Below, piece by piece: positions 18,333 to 28,346 of a stretch of DNA of 64,000 nucleotides. The DNA comes from Capillibacterium thermochitinicola (GTDB lineage: Bacteria > Bacillota > UBA4882 > UBA10575), in assembly GCF_013664685.1 (NCBI RefSeq), contig NZ_JAAKDE010000008.1, positions 1-64,000 of the forward strand, read 5' to 3'. Under the pieces are notes generated by a model. It searched no databases. It saw only the letters and a list, made by a program, of their open reading frames with translations, and was not told the DNA's origin. Numbering within the stretch: position 1 is the first letter of the stretch; every line of letters starts with the position of its first letter. The position numbers were made by a program, and so were the translations under genes.

Positions 18333-19654
18333 TGGGGAAAAGACCTTTTTATCGGGCGCTGGTAGATTCCTTTCTGATTTTAAAGGGGAACGCACGTGTT
18401 ACCGTTATATTTCTTCCTTTATGGAATGTTCCCTTTGCCTTGTTCAACTTTTATTTGAGCCTTTACATGAAGGCGCGGGGAGTTACTGATCAGCAGATTG
18501 GTTACCTGATCGCCATCGGTTTTGTTTCCGGCGCCTTCTTTTCCGTGTTCAGCGGTGCGATTACGGATTTTTTGGGGCGAAAGCGCACTACTTTGATCTT
18601 TGATCTGATTGCTTGGCCCTTCTCCCTCATGATTTACTTTTTTGCCACCCAATTTTGGCATTTTGTTTTAGCTTCGGTCTTTAACAATGTGGCGCGTATT
18701 GTCAATGTTTCTTCCACGCTGATGATGGTTGAAGACGCCAATGATGAAGAACGGAAGGCGGCCTTTACCATAAGCAACATTATCGGTATCCTTTCCGGCA
18801 CCTTTGTTCCTTTGGCCGGCGTGCTCGTCGACCGGCTGGGGATTATCCCGGCGGAACGGATTCTCTTGCTTTTGGCGACCATCAGCATGACGGTAATGTT
18901 CTTCGGGCGGAACTACTATTATGTGGAAACCCGGATCGGACAGGAGATTTTACGTGCGGCCCAAGAGAAAAAACAGTTTATCGGGTTCCGGTTGAATTTG
19001 TTTGGGAATACCTTCAGCTACCTAAAGCAGAGACCGGCAGTTTTGGTCGGGATGATGCTGGTTATTCTGTTTAATGTCTATTTACCTATTGGAACGATTA
19101 ACAGCATGTATTTTGTTCCTTACCTGACGGAGAAATTAGACCTGAACGAAGCTTTGGTTTCACTTTTGGGCGTGGTGAACGCTGTTACCATGTTACTGGT
19201 GCTTGTTATTTTGCTCCCCCGTTTACACCATATGCTCTTTCCTCTCCTGCTCGGATTGGTTTTTCAACTTGTTTCCCAAGCCTTTTTGCTCTGGAGTCCA
19301 CCCGGGAGGTTCTGGCCGGTCGTCGTCGCCATTATCTGTTATAGTTTGGGGTTCGGACTGTTCCGCCCGTTGGTTGATACCCTGTTTGCCGACATCACTG
19401 AGGGGAAAGAACGGGCGGGGCTTTACGGTTTGAACAATACCTTGACTTCGGTCTTGAGTGCCCTGGCCGGTTTCTATTCGGGACAACTCTATGAAGCAGC
19501 TCCGGTTAACATCTATATCTTTTCCTTTGTCATCCTTCTCCTTTGCGTGGCGGCCCTCTTCCTCTATGCTTTTATGGAGAAAAAAACAGTGCTGCCGAAG
19601 ATAAATTTACCATGGCGAAAGGATTCCTTTTCTCCGCCGCGAATTAAGATGTGA
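18332..19654 (+). CDS. MFS transporter
   Basis: A major facilitator of about 440 residues with roughly twelve hydrophobic segments. The conserved loop 2-3 motif appears as GAITDFLGRKRTTLIFD, which matches the MFS motif A (G-x-x-x-D-x-x-G-R-[KR]-x). The internal repeat at loop 8-9 is weak. The ATG at 18332 overlaps the stop of a short upstream frame and follows AAGGGTGG; a GTG 3 bases earlier is also in frame. No neighbouring enzyme indicates a substrate, and drug or sugar efflux are both possible. Confidence 0.85.
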   Translation: MGKRPFYRALVDSFLILKGNARVTVIFLPLWNVPFALFNFYLSLYMKARGVTDQQIGYLIAIGFVSGAFFSVFSGAITDFLGRKRTTLIFDLIAWPFSLMIYFFATQFWHFVLASVFNNVARIVNVSSTLMMVEDANDEERKAAFTISNIIGILSGTFVPLAGVLVDRLGIIPAERILLLLATISMTVMFFGRNYYYVETRIGQEILRAAQEKKQFIGFRLNLFGNTFSYLKQRPAVLVGMMLVILFNVYLPIGTINSMYFVPYLTEKLDLNEALVSLLGVVNAVTMLLVLVILLPRLHHMLFPLLLGLVFQLVSQAFLLWSPPGRFWPVVVAIICYSLGFGLFRPLVDTLFADITEGKERAGLYGLNNTLTSVLSALAGFYSGQLYEAAPVNIYIFSFVILLLCVAALFLYAFMEKKTVLPKINLPWRKDSFSPPRIKM

Positions 19655-19716
19655 TCATTGACTTTTTTCCTCAGGGCTCATGGTTAGAGAGGAAAGAAGT
19701 TGGGGGGAGTCCGGCA

Positions 19717-19860
19717 ATGGATATTTGGGTTTGTGTTTTTTGTGGGAAAAAAGTACAGATCAATCCGCCCAATTGTTATCTCTACGATGAAGGTGCGGTT
19801 TGCGTCGAATGCCATCATGAGCGCACGGCAAAGGAAGCAGAGGACTATCTCCACCGTTAA
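19717..19860 (+). CDS. Small zinc-ribbon protein of 47 residues
   Basis: A 47-residue protein with two CxxC pairs (CVFC near residue 6 and CVEC near 33), expected to bind one zinc. The ATG at 19717 is chosen because GGGGGGAG precedes it; an upstream in-frame GTG at 19651 lacks a good site and would overlap the end of the MFS gene. The function is unknown. A small terminator follows immediately. Confidence 0.6.
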   Translation: MDIWVCVFCGKKVQINPPNCYLYDEGAVCVECHHERTAKEAEDYLHR

Positions 19861-19887
19861 ACCTGCGTAAGGCAGGTTTTATTCGTG
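19860..19887 (+). terminator. Terminator after the zinc-ribbon gene
   Basis: The stem ACCTGC / GCAGGT with a 5-base loop is followed by TTTTATT, starting at the stop codon of the 47-residue gene. Confidence 0.7.
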
Positions 19888-19965
19888 TAAAAACCGGAGT
19901 AATTTTAAACAACCGGTTGACTTAGACGGTCCGGAGGGCGCGGCGGAACATTATGGTAAAGTAGT

Positions 19966-19993
19966 TTGACCAGATTAAGGTTTAAGGTATAAT
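19966..19993 (+). promoter_or_regulatory. Sigma-A promoter for murI-fhs-folD
   Basis: TTGACC and a perfect TATAAT are separated by 16 bases and end 42 bases before the murI start. Confidence 0.75.
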
Positions 19994-20035
19994 GGGAGAG
20001 GGAAAATAGGATTTCGGTAAGAAGGTGATGACGAT

Positions 20036-20845
20036 TTGGCAGCCCAGGATCCGATTGGTCTTTTTGACTCCGGGGTGGGCGGGCTTTCCATCATGAAAGA
20101 GGTGCGACGGCTGTTACCGCAGGAGGATCTGATCTACGTTGCCGATTCGAAGTTTTGCCCTTATGGCGAGAAGACCCCGGCCCAGATCCAGGAGCGGGCC
20201 CGGAAAATCACCGCGTTCCTGTTGGCGCAGGGCGTCAAATTGATTGTTGTGGCTTGTAATACTGCTTCGGTGGCTGCCCTTCAACAGCTGCGTGCCGAAT
20301 TTACGGTCCCCTTCGTCGGGGTGGAACCGGCGGTTAAGCAGGCGGCCTTATTTACAAAAAACAAGAAGATTGGTGTTTTGGCGACCGGGCTGACGCTTTC
20401 CGGTGATCGTTTTACTTTTCTTGTCGAGAAATATGGGAGTGGTGTTACCGTGGTAAACCAGGCCTGTCCCGGGCTGGTGGAAGCGGTGGAAAAGGGAGCG
20501 GTCAGCGCGCCGAGTACGGAAATGTTGCTCCAAAAGTACCTGGCGCCGCTCCTGGAGAAGGGGGTTGACGTGGTGGTCTTGGGCTGTACCCATTATCCTT
20601 TTCTCCGGCCGCTGGTGGAGAAACTAGTGGCTCCCGGGGTCCAGGTCATTGACACCGGAACACCGGTGGCGAAGCAAACCAAGCGGGTTCTGGCGGAAAA
20701 CAATCTCCTCACGCCAAACCAACGGGCGGGAAAAGAATGGTTCTATACCTCCGGGGATCCGTTGGTGGTTGGTGCGGTAATTGAGCGCCTTTGGGGTGGG
20801 AAAGGAGAAGGAGTCGCCGGTCTTCCCGAACCGTATTCAGCTTAA
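20036..20845 (+). CDS. murI: Glutamate racemase
   Basis: Converts L-glutamate to D-glutamate for peptidoglycan. The 269-residue protein has both catalytic cysteines in their motifs: VACNTAS (first Cys) and GCTHYPF (second Cys). The N-terminal FDSGVGGLSI signature is also present. The start is TTG at 20036 with AAGGTGATG upstream; an ATG a few bases earlier is out of frame. It is 18 bases from fhs and behind a good promoter, so it probably heads the murI-fhs-folD transcript. Confidence 0.96.
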   Translation: MAAQDPIGLFDSGVGGLSIMKEVRRLLPQEDLIYVADSKFCPYGEKTPAQIQERARKITAFLLAQGVKLIVVACNTASVAALQQLRAEFTVPFVGVEPAVKQAALFTKNKKIGVLATGLTLSGDRFTFLVEKYGSGVTVVNQACPGLVEAVEKGAVSAPSTEMLLQKYLAPLLEKGVDVVVLGCTHYPFLRPLVEKLVAPGVQVIDTGTPVAKQTKRVLAENNLLTPNQRAGKEWFYTSGDPLVVGAVIERLWGGKGEGVAGLPEPYSA

Positions 20846-20863
20846 GGAAAGAGGAGGAATAGG

Positions 20864-22537
20864 ATGTTAAGTGATATTGAGATTGCCCAGCAAGCCAAGA
20901 TGCGCCGGATTAGTACGGTGGCGGCGGAGCTTGGTTTGGGTGAGGAGGAATACGAACCCTACGGTCATTATAAAGCGAAAGTGGCTTTGACGGCACTTGA
21001 GAAAAGAGGTAGCATTCCGGACGGAAAATTGATTTACGTTACGGCAATCACCCCGACGCCGGCCGGGGAGGGGAAAACCTGTACCGCGGTGGGATTGACC
21101 CAAGCCTTGGGGCGTCTGGGGAAAAAAGCAGCTGTTGCTTTGCGGGAGCCATCCCTCGGCCCGACGTTCGGGGTAAAAGGTGGCGCCGCCGGTGGCGGTT
21201 ATGCGCAGGTTTTACCGATGGACGAGATTAACTTGCATTTCACCGGGGATCTCCATGCAGTCACGGCCGCCCATAACCTGTTGGCCGCGGTTATTGAAAA
21301 CCATCTTCACCACGGTAACGAATTGGGGATCGATCCCAAACGGGTGTTATGGAAACGGGTGTTGGACATCTCCGACCGCCAGCTTCGTCAAGTTATCGTG
21401 GGTGTGGGGGACAAAAGCAACGGAGTCATGCGGGAAAGCGGCTTCGAAATTACGGCGGCCTCGGAGATCATGGCGATTCTCTGTCTTGCTACCGATCTAA
21501 ACGATCTTAAGCAGCGTCTGGGGTCGATCCTGGTGGCCTATACCTACCAAAAGACACCGGTCTTTGTCCGGGATCTGGGCGTGGTGGGTGCCTTGGCGGT
21601 GCTCCTCAAGGAAGCCATAAAACCCAACCTGGTCCAGACCTTGGAAGGACAACCGGCTTTTATCCACGGCGGCCCCTTTGCCAACATTGCCCACGGGAAC
21701 AACAGTATTCTGGCGACGAAGCTCGCTCTCAAGCTGGCCGATTATGTGGTCACCGAGGGCGGTTTCGCTTCCGACCTGGGGGCGGAGAAATTTTTTGATC
21801 TGGTGGCCCCAAGGTACGGGTTGAAACCGGCGGTGGCGGTACTGGTTGCTTCCGTGCGGGCCCTGAAAAACCACGGTGGGGTCGCAATGGAACAGATTAC
21901 CGTGCCCGATCCGGCCGCCGTTGAGCGGGGGGTCGGCAATCTGGCGAAACACCTTTCCAATCTGCGCGACGTTTTCGGCTTACCCGTAGTGGTGGCGCTG
22001 AATAAGTTTCCTACCGATGATCCGCAGGAACTGGCGGTGGTCCTGGATTACTGCCGCGGGCAAGGGGTTCCGGCAGCCGTCTCCGAAGTGGTGGCCCACG
22101 GTGGGGCGGGTGGAATCGCACTGGCCCAGCAGGTGTTGGCTACGTTGGAGAATGTGGAAAATCGCTTTGCTCCACTCTACGGGAGCGACACGCCGCTGGA
22201 AGAGAAAATTAAGCTCTTGGCCACCAAGGTTTACGGGGCCGACGGAGTGAACTATACCCCGGAAGCCCGGAAAGCGATGGCGGAGATTAAAGAGCTGGGC
22301 TTTGACCACCTTCCGGTTTGTATGGCGAAGACCCAGATGTCTCTTTCCGATAACCCAAGACTGAAAGGAGCCCCCCAAGGGTGGGAATTGACGGTGCGGG
22401 ACCTTAAACTTTCGACCGGAGCCGGTTTTATCGTCGTTTTGGCCGGTAACATCCTGACCATGCCCGGCTTGCCGAAGACTCCGGCTGCGCAGAAGGTTGA
22501 TCTGCTACCCGATGGGAGGATTGTCGGGCTCTTTTAA
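20864..22537 (+). CDS. fhs: Formate-tetrahydrofolate ligase
   Basis: ATP-dependent activation of formate to 10-formyl-THF, the second step of the methyl branch of the Wood-Ljungdahl pathway and also a source of one-carbon units. The 557-residue length is typical. The P-loop (TPAGEGKT), the LREPSLGPTFG segment and the GGFASDLGAEKF segment are all visible. AGGAGGA precedes the ATG. It lies directly upstream of folD, a pairing found in acetogens but also in many purinolytic or generalist clostridia. No CO dehydrogenase genes are in the window, so acetogenesis is not shown. Confidence 0.97.
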   Translation: MLSDIEIAQQAKMRRISTVAAELGLGEEEYEPYGHYKAKVALTALEKRGSIPDGKLIYVTAITPTPAGEGKTCTAVGLTQALGRLGKKAAVALREPSLGPTFGVKGGAAGGGYAQVLPMDEINLHFTGDLHAVTAAHNLLAAVIENHLHHGNELGIDPKRVLWKRVLDISDRQLRQVIVGVGDKSNGVMRESGFEITAASEIMAILCLATDLNDLKQRLGSILVAYTYQKTPVFVRDLGVVGALAVLLKEAIKPNLVQTLEGQPAFIHGGPFANIAHGNNSILATKLALKLADYVVTEGGFASDLGAEKFFDLVAPRYGLKPAVAVLVASVRALKNHGGVAMEQITVPDPAAVERGVGNLAKHLSNLRDVFGLPVVVALNKFPTDDPQELAVVLDYCRGQGVPAAVSEVVAHGGAGGIALAQQVLATLENVENRFAPLYGSDTPLEEKIKLLATKVYGADGVNYTPEARKAMAEIKELGFDHLPVCMAKTQMSLSDNPRLKGAPQGWELTVRDLKLSTGAGFIVVLAGNILTMPGLPKTPAAQKVDLLPDGRIVGLF

Positions 22538-22564
22538 GTCTAAGAAGGCTAAGGAGGCGATTTT

Positions 22565-23434
22565 TTGAGCGCCAAGATCATCGACGGAAAAGCGCTGGCG
22601 AATGAGGTTAAGCAGCAAGTTAAAGGAGAAGTGGAAAAATTGGCTGCTGCCGGCATTGTTCCCGGTCTGGCCGTGGTGTTGGTCGGTGACGACCCGGCTT
22701 CCCAGATTTATGTGCGCAACAAGGAAAAGAGCTGCCAAGAACTGGGGATTAAATCCGAAGTCTACCGTTTACCGGCCACCACGACCCAGGAGGAACTGGA
22801 GACTCTCATCGACCGGCTAAATGCGGATCCGCATGTCCATGGCATTCTGGTTCAGCTCCCGCTGCCCGCTCCGCTAAGGGAGAAAGAGATCACGGACCGG
22901 ATTAAACCGGAGAAAGATGTGGATGGTTTTCACCCGGTTAATCTGGGACGTTTGCTCCGGGGGGAACCCGGAATCCGGCCCTGTACCCCCGCGGGAATTA
23001 TGGAGTTAATCAAAGCCAGCAGGGTTGAGGTCAAAGGCCGGGAATGCGTGGTGGTCGGGCGGAGCAATATCGTGGGCAAGCCCGTCTTCCATCTCCTGCT
23101 GCAAGAGCACGGGACAGTTACCGTCTGCCACTCGCGGACACCGGACTTGGTCACGGTGACCCGGCGCGCCGATATCCTGGTGGTGGCCGTGGGGAAAGCC
23201 GGTTTGATCGACGGAACAATGGTGAAACCCGGCGCGGTGGTGATTGATGTGGGGGTTAACCGCTTGCCTTCCGGAAAAGTCGTCGGTGATGTCGATTTTT
23301 CGTCTGCTCAGGAGGTAGCGGGGGCCATTACCCCGGTCCCCGGCGGCGTCGGACCAATGACCATTGCCATGTTGATGAAAAACACAGTGGAAGCCGTTTT
23401 ATTACAATACGGAGAGAAATTAGCAAAAGACTAG
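22565..23434 (+). CDS. folD: Bifunctional methylene-THF dehydrogenase / methenyl-THF cyclohydrolase
   Basis: Interconverts 5,10-methylene-, 5,10-methenyl- and 10-formyl-THF. At 289 residues it shows the [11 protein letters not shown] segment with the YVRNK(K/E) Lys motif, the nucleotide-binding GRSNIVGKP and the C-terminal [13 protein letters not shown] at 22565 is the start, with AAGGAGGCG upstream. It follows fhs by 27 bases and is almost certainly in the same operon. Confidence 0.97.
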   Translation: MSAKIIDGKALANEVKQQVKGEVEKLAAAGIVPGLAVVLVGDDPASQIYVRNKEKSCQELGIKSEVYRLPATTTQEELETLIDRLNADPHVHGILVQLPLPAPLREKEITDRIKPEKDVDGFHPVNLGRLLRGEPGIRPCTPAGIMELIKASRVEVKGRECVVVGRSNIVGKPVFHLLLQEHGTVTVCHSRTPDLVTVTRRADILVVAVGKAGLIDGTMVKPGAVVIDVGVNRLPSGKVVGDVDFSSAQEVAGAITPVPGGVGPMTIAMLMKNTVEAVLLQYGEKLAKD

Positions 23435-23629
23435 ACTTTTTTGTAAGAATACAGTATATTACTTAGTGGATCTTTTTCAAAAAACCGGTGACTAGGCCAT
23501 GAACGGGGACAAGCAGGTGCGCTGCCAAAGCTCCAAAACAAATGAAGCTGCTAACGTAGCAACAAAATCAGAACCCAGGATTACTCCCGGAAAAAATGGG
23601 GAAAATAGGAATATTGGATGAAGCAACCT

Positions 23630-23646
23630 ACCATGAATTTCATGGT
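23630..23646. repeat. 17-base perfect palindrome upstream of ppdK, possible operator
   Basis: ACCATGAATTTCATGGT is symmetric about its centre and ends 29 bases before the ppdK start. It lies upstream of a TATACA box (23652-23657), where a -35/-10 spacer would be. A transcriptional regulator could bind here. The rest of the 241-base gap (23435-23675) shows no gene. Confidence 0.45.
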
Positions 23647-23675
23647 TAATTTATACATAAGAATGGAGGAGTAGC

Positions 23676-26384
23676 ATGTCGAAAAATGTCTATTTTTTTG
23701 GCAACGGTCGCGCCGACGGCACTGCTGAGATGAGAAACCTTCTCGGCGGCAAAGGGGCCAACTTGGCCGAGATGACCAATTTGGGTATTCCTGTGCCGGC
23801 TGGGTTTACCATTACGACCGAGGTTTGCACCGCCTATTATCAAAACAATAGACAATGGCCTGCCGGGTTGGAGGAAGAGATCCGCGAAAACATGAAAAAA
23901 GTCGAAGCGGCCATGGGGAAGGGTTTTGGTGATGTGAACAATCCCTTGCTCGTCTCGGTCCGTTCCGGCGCCCGGGTGTCGATGCCGGGTATGATGGACA
24001 CCATTTTGAACCTGGGCTTGAATGATGAAACGGTTCAAGGGTTGATCAAGAGCTCGGGGAACGAGCGGTTTGCCTGGGATAGTTACCGCCGTTTTATCCA
24101 GATGTACAGCAACGTGGTGCTTGGTGCCGACCACAGTAAGTTTGAGGCCATCATCGAAGAGAAGAAAAAAGAGCGGGGCGTTACCCTTGATAACGAATTA
24201 ACCGCCGAAGATCTGAAGGACTTGGTTGCTCAGTATAAAGCCTGGATCAAAGCAAATTTGAACCGGGAATTTCCCACTGATCCCTGGGAGCAGTTACGGG
24301 GAGCGATCAACGCGGTCTTCCTGTCCTGGATGAACCCGCGGGCGATCACCTACCGGAAGCTGCACAAGATCCCTGAGGAGTGGGGGACGGCCGTTAACGT
24401 CCAGGCCATGGTCTTCGGGAATATGGGGGACAATTCGGCCACCGGGGTTGCCTTTACGCGTAACCCGTCGACAGGGGAAAATGTCTTCTATGGTGAGTTC
24501 CTCATCAACGCCCAGGGTGAAGACGTGGTGGCCGGGATTAGAACACCACAGGAGATTAGCTTGGCCGCTTCGCAACAATGGGCAAAGGAAAACGGCATCT
24601 CCGAAGAGGAGCGCAAAGCGAAGTATCCTTCCCTGGAAGAGTATATGCCCGAGTGTTACCAACAGCTGCTGGAACTCCGCAAGAAGCTGGAAGGACACTA
24701 CAAAGATATGCAAGATATCGAGTTTACCATTGAAAACCGGAAATTGTATATGCTCCAAACCAGAAACGGTAAACGGACCGGTCAGGCGGCGATTAAAATT
24801 GCCGTTGACATGGTCGAAGAGGGCTTGATTGATAAGAAAACCGCGCTGCTCAGGGTGGAACCGGAGCAACTGGATCAACTCTTACACCCCATGATTGATC
24901 CGAAGGCGAAGGTGACCATCGTGGGTAAAGGTTTGCCGGCCAGCCCTGGTGCGGCCGTCGGGCAAGTGGTTTTCTCCGCCGAAGACGCCGAACGCTGGCA
25001 TGAACAAGGCCATAAAGTGATCCTGGTGCGGACGGAAACCTCACCGGAGGATATCAGCGGTATGCATGTGGCCCAGGGGATCCTCACCGCCCGCGGGGGG
25101 ATGACTTCCCATGCGGCGGTGGTAGCCCGGGGAATGGGCAAATGTTGTGTCGCCGGTTGCGGTGAAGCCGTGGTGGATGAAGCCAATAAGAAGGTGACCA
25201 TCAATGGTCATGTCTTCAAGGAAGGCGATTGGATGACCTTGAACGGCTCCACCGGTGATGTCATTCTCGGGCAAGCTCCCTTGGTTGAACCGGAAATTGC
25301 CGGTAGCTTCCAGACCTTAATGACTTGGGCGGACGAGGTCCGGACCTTGCAGGTACGGACCAATGCGGATACACCCCATGATGCGAAAGTGGCCCGTGAT
25401 TTCGGGGCCCAGGGTATTGGGCTCTGCCGGACGGAGCACATGTTCTTCGGTCCCGAGCCTGAACGGATTAAGGCCGTCCGCGAGATGATCCTGGCGGAGG
25501 ACGGCGAAGCCCGGAAGAAAGCCCTGAGCAAGATCCTTCCCTACCAAAAAGCTGATTTTATCGCGATCTTCGAAACCATGAAGGATCTACCGGTGACCAT
25601 CCGGCTGCTTGATCCGCCGCTCCACGAGTTCCTCCCCCATGACCGGAAAGGCCAGGAAGAAATGGCCAAAGAGATGGGAATTCCGGTGGAGAAGGTAATC
25701 GAAAAAGTCAATGCCCTGAGCGAGTTCAACCCGATGCTTGGCTTCCGCGGCTGCCGTCTCGGTATTATTTATCCGGAGATCTTTGCCACCCAAGTCCAGG
25801 CGATCTTTGAAGCCGCCTGTGCCCTTGCCAAGAAAGGGCAGAAGGTCGTTCCGGAAGTGATGATCCCGTTGGTCGGTACCACCGGCGAGCTGCAAAAGAT
25901 CCGGGAGTACAGTGTGAAGGTGGCCGAGGAGGTTATGGCCCGGGAAGGGGTCAAACTGGAGTACCTGATCGGGACCATGATCGAACTGCCGCGGGCGGCT
26001 TTAATTGCCGATCAAATTGCGGAGTATGCCGATTTCTTCTCCTTTGGGACCAACGACATGACCCAGATGACCTTTGGTTACAGCCGGGACGACGCCGGAC
26101 GGTTCCTCCCGACCTACGTCGAGCAGAAGATCCTCAAGGACGACGTCTTCCAAAAACTGGACCAAGAGGGTGTCGGGCAACTCCTTGAGATCGGGTTGAC
26201 CAAAGGCCGGGCGACCAGGCCCAACTTAAAAGTTGGGATCTGCGGCGAACACGGTGGCGATCCCAGTTCGATCGAGTTCTGCCATAAGATCGGCATGGAT
26301 TACGTTTCCTGCTCGCCGTACCGCGTACCGATTGCCCGGTTGGCCGCCGCCCAAGCGGAACTGAAGAATCCGCGCCGGAAATAG
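23676..26384 (+). CDS. ppdK: Pyruvate, phosphate dikinase
   Basis: Interconverts pyruvate, ATP and phosphate with PEP, AMP and pyrophosphate, for gluconeogenesis or PPi-linked glycolysis. The 902-residue protein is slightly longer than the usual 870-880. The N-terminal ATP-grasp domain ([10 protein letters not shown]), the phosphohistidine domain ([16 protein letters not shown], catalytic His) and the C-terminal PEP-binding barrel ([10 protein letters not shown] and the active-site Cys in VSCSPYRVP) are all intact. GGAGGAG precedes the ATG. It has its own strong terminator and a palindromic candidate operator upstream, so it is probably a separately controlled single gene. Confidence 0.97.
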   Translation: MSKNVYFFGNGRADGTAEMRNLLGGKGANLAEMTNLGIPVPAGFTITTEVCTAYYQNNRQWPAGLEEEIRENMKKVEAAMGKGFGDVNNPLLVSVRSGARVSMPGMMDTILNLGLNDETVQGLIKSSGNERFAWDSYRRFIQMYSNVVLGADHSKFEAIIEEKKKERGVTLDNELTAEDLKDLVAQYKAWIKANLNREFPTDPWEQLRGAINAVFLSWMNPRAITYRKLHKIPEEWGTAVNVQAMVFGNMGDNSATGVAFTRNPSTGENVFYGEFLINAQGEDVVAGIRTPQEISLAASQQWAKENGISEEERKAKYPSLEEYMPECYQQLLELRKKLEGHYKDMQDIEFTIENRKLYMLQTRNGKRTGQAAIKIAVDMVEEGLIDKKTALLRVEPEQLDQLLHPMIDPKAKVTIVGKGLPASPGAAVGQVVFSAEDAERWHEQGHKVILVRTETSPEDISGMHVAQGILTARGGMTSHAAVVARGMGKCCVAGCGEAVVDEANKKVTINGHVFKEGDWMTLNGSTGDVILGQAPLVEPEIAGSFQTLMTWADEVRTLQVRTNADTPHDAKVARDFGAQGIGLCRTEHMFFGPEPERIKAVREMILAEDGEARKKALSKILPYQKADFIAIFETMKDLPVTIRLLDPPLHEFLPHDRKGQEEMAKEMGIPVEKVIEKVNALSEFNPMLGFRGCRLGIIYPEIFATQVQAIFEAACALAKKGQKVVPEVMIPLVGTTGELQKIREYSVKVAEEVMAREGVKLEYLIGTMIELPRAALIADQIAEYADFFSFGTNDMTQMTFGYSRDDAGRFLPTYVEQKILKDDVFQKLDQEGVGQLLEIGLTKGRATRPNLKVGICGEHGGDPSSIEFCHKIGMDYVSCSPYRVPIARLAAAQAELKNPRRK

Positions 26385-26436
26385 GACGACTGATCCGTCA
26401 AGACGGAATCAAATACCGGAAAGGATCGGACGATAA

Positions 26437-26480
26437 GAAGGCCAAGGCGTGAACGAAGCGCCCTTGGCCTTCTTTTTTTG
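26437..26480 (+). terminator. Terminator after ppdK
   Basis: A long stem (GAAGGCCAAGGCG with CGCCCTTGGCCTTC, one bulge) is followed by seven T bases, about 55 bases after the ppdK stop. Confidence 0.9.
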
Positions 26481-26570
26481 ATTGGTTAGTGGACAGGAGG
26501 GGGAAAATAGGATCTTAAGGTTATCACCGGCAGGAAAACACCAGAAAAGGCCGAAAAATGGAGGGGAAAG

Positions 26571-27680
26571 ATGTTCAGCAGCAAGCTGGGAACCGTGGTG
26601 CGGATGATCCGGGCTCTCCCCACCTACCAAGAGATGACCGTAGAAATTGACGGGGTGGAAGCAAAAGCCATCGCTTACCCGCCGTTGACCGGAGCGGTCC
26701 GGGTCGGCGACCGGGTCTGGTTAAATACGACCGCGGTCGACCTGAACCTGGGGACCGGGGGTTTCCATTTTGTCCAAGGCATCGAGGGGCGTCTGGAACG
26801 GGTATATACGCCGCCGGGGCATATTATGAAACTGCGTTATACCCCGTGGCAAGTGGCGGTGGCGGCGGTTGAAGAAGAAGGTTCGGTGATGCACGAGCGG
26901 ATCAAGGGGTTTACCTCCCTGGCGGGCACGCCGGTTGTCGTAGGGACGCTGCACAGCATGATCGCCCCGGCGGTGCTGGCCTTTCATGCGGTCTTACCAG
27001 GCCGGCGGGTCGTTTACCTGATGACCGACGGCGCGGCTTTACCCTTAAGCTTCAGCAATCTGGTCCGCCAATTAAAAGACCAGGGGTTGCTGGCCCAAAC
27101 GATCACCTCCGGTCATGCCTTTGGTGGGGATCTGGAGGCGGTTAACGTTTATTCGGGTTTGGTGGCGGCCAAGGCGGTGGCGGCCGCCGATCTGATCATC
27201 GTTGCCATGGGACCGGGGATCGTCGGGACCGGCACCAAGTACGGCTTTTCCGGGATTGAGCAGGCCTACATTCTGGAAGCTGTAGCGAAACTGGGGGGTT
27301 ATCCGATTGCCATTCCCCGGATCAGTTTTGCCGACCAGCGCCCCCGGCACTGGGGCCTGAGCCACCACACGCAAACGGTCTTGGGGGAGCTGACCGCGAC
27401 CCCGGTGGCGTTGGGTTTGCCGCGGTGGGATGAAGAAAAACGGCGGATTCTGACCCGCCAATTCCGGGAAAGCGGGGTCAGTAAACACCGTTTATACGAG
27501 GTGGAAATTCCGGCGGTTGAGTCTTTGCTCTCCGCCCGTCATCTGGAGGTCAAAACCATGGGCCGGTCTGTCCGGGAGGACCCCGCGTTTTTTGAGGCGG
27601 CGGCCGGCGCCGGGGTATTGGCCGCCCACCATCTTCACGGCGGGGTGGCAAGACTACCAGCTTGGCTGGGAACCGAATAA
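26571..27680 (+). CDS. DUF3866 family protein
   Basis: A 369-residue protein of the DUF3866 family, which has no known function. The N-terminal part is beta-rich (VRVGDRVWLNTTAVDLNLGTGG). The C-terminal part has Rossmann-like segments (IIVAMGPGIVGTGTKYGFSG) and an ISFADQRPRHWGLSHH block. GAGGGG precedes the ATG. It is 27 bases from the NUDIX gene and part of a run with nudix, spoIIM and xerD that is common in Bacillota. No catalytic motif could be assigned. Confidence 0.82.
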   Translation: MFSSKLGTVVRMIRALPTYQEMTVEIDGVEAKAIAYPPLTGAVRVGDRVWLNTTAVDLNLGTGGFHFVQGIEGRLERVYTPPGHIMKLRYTPWQVAVAAVEEEGSVMHERIKGFTSLAGTPVVVGTLHSMIAPAVLAFHAVLPGRRVVYLMTDGAALPLSFSNLVRQLKDQGLLAQTITSGHAFGGDLEAVNVYSGLVAAKAVAAADLIIVAMGPGIVGTGTKYGFSGIEQAYILEAVAKLGGYPIAIPRISFADQRPRHWGLSHHTQTVLGELTATPVALGLPRWDEEKRRILTRQFRESGVSKHRLYEVEIPAVESLLSARHLEVKTMGRSVREDPAFFEAAAGAGVLAAHHLHGGVARLPAWLGTE

Positions 27681-27707
27681 AACTAATTTGTGAAACAGGT
27701 GAGGCAG

Positions 27708-28244
27708 ATGAATTTGGTCGAAAAAAAGCGCGACGAGGAACTGGTCTTTGACGGGACCCTTCTGAAAGTGCGACGGACCCGGGTCGAGCTGCCCGACGGG
27801 AGAGAAGCCTTCCGCGAATGGATTAACCATCCGGGCGCCTCCGCAATTATTCCCGTCTTTAAAAACGGCGAGACCCTTCTGGTCAGGCAGTTTCGTTATC
27901 CGCTGGGCCGTGTGATGCTGGAGATTCCCGCCGGAAAACTCGATCCCGGCGAGTCGACTTTGGACTGTGCCATCCGGGAACTGAGTGAAGAGACCGGTTT
28001 GGTGGGGGGTGAGTTTGTTAAGATCGGGGCGGTGGTGACCACGCCCGGTTTCACCGATGAAGTGATCCATTTATATCTTTGCAAGGACCCGGTTCCGGGA
28101 GCCGCCCATCCCGATGCGGAGGAGTTCATTAATTGTCTACGGCTCCCCGTGGCCGAAGTTTTTCAGCGTATTGCGGAGGGACAGATTCAAGACGGTAAGA
28201 CCGTAACCGCCTTTTTATTAGCCCGGTTACAGGGGCTGATCTAA
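27708..28244 (+). CDS. NUDIX hydrolase, ADP-ribose pyrophosphatase type
   Basis: Hydrolyses nucleoside diphosphate derivatives, most likely ADP-ribose to AMP and ribose 5-phosphate. The Nudix box is complete (GKLDPGE, REL, EETGL), and VRQFRYPLGRVMLEIPAG upstream of it is typical of ADP-ribose pyrophosphatases (NudF-type). The ATG at 27708 is preferred because GGTGAGG precedes it; an in-frame GTG at 27690 lacks a site. It lies in the DUF3866-nudix-spoIIM-xerD run. Confidence 0.92.
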   Translation: MNLVEKKRDEELVFDGTLLKVRRTRVELPDGREAFREWINHPGASAIIPVFKNGETLLVRQFRYPLGRVMLEIPAGKLDPGESTLDCAIRELSEETGLVGGEFVKIGAVVTTPGFTDEVIHLYLCKDPVPGAAHPDAEEFINCLRLPVAEVFQRIAEGQIQDGKTVTAFLLARLQGLI

Positions 28245-28281
28245 GAGCCATGGGGAAATGATGGTGCAGCCGGTAGGAGAA

Positions 28282-28306
28282 GCAAAGGTCATACCATCTC
28301 CTTTGC
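28282..28306. repeat. Inverted repeat before spoIIM
   Basis: GCAAAGG and CCTTTGC flank 11 bases, about 40 bases before the spoIIM start and without a following T run. It could be a regulatory site or an mRNA structure; nothing in the sequence decides this. Confidence 0.3.
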
Positions 28307-28346
28307 CGTCATAATATTTAGTTACAGGGACAAGGAGGTGGTTTCG

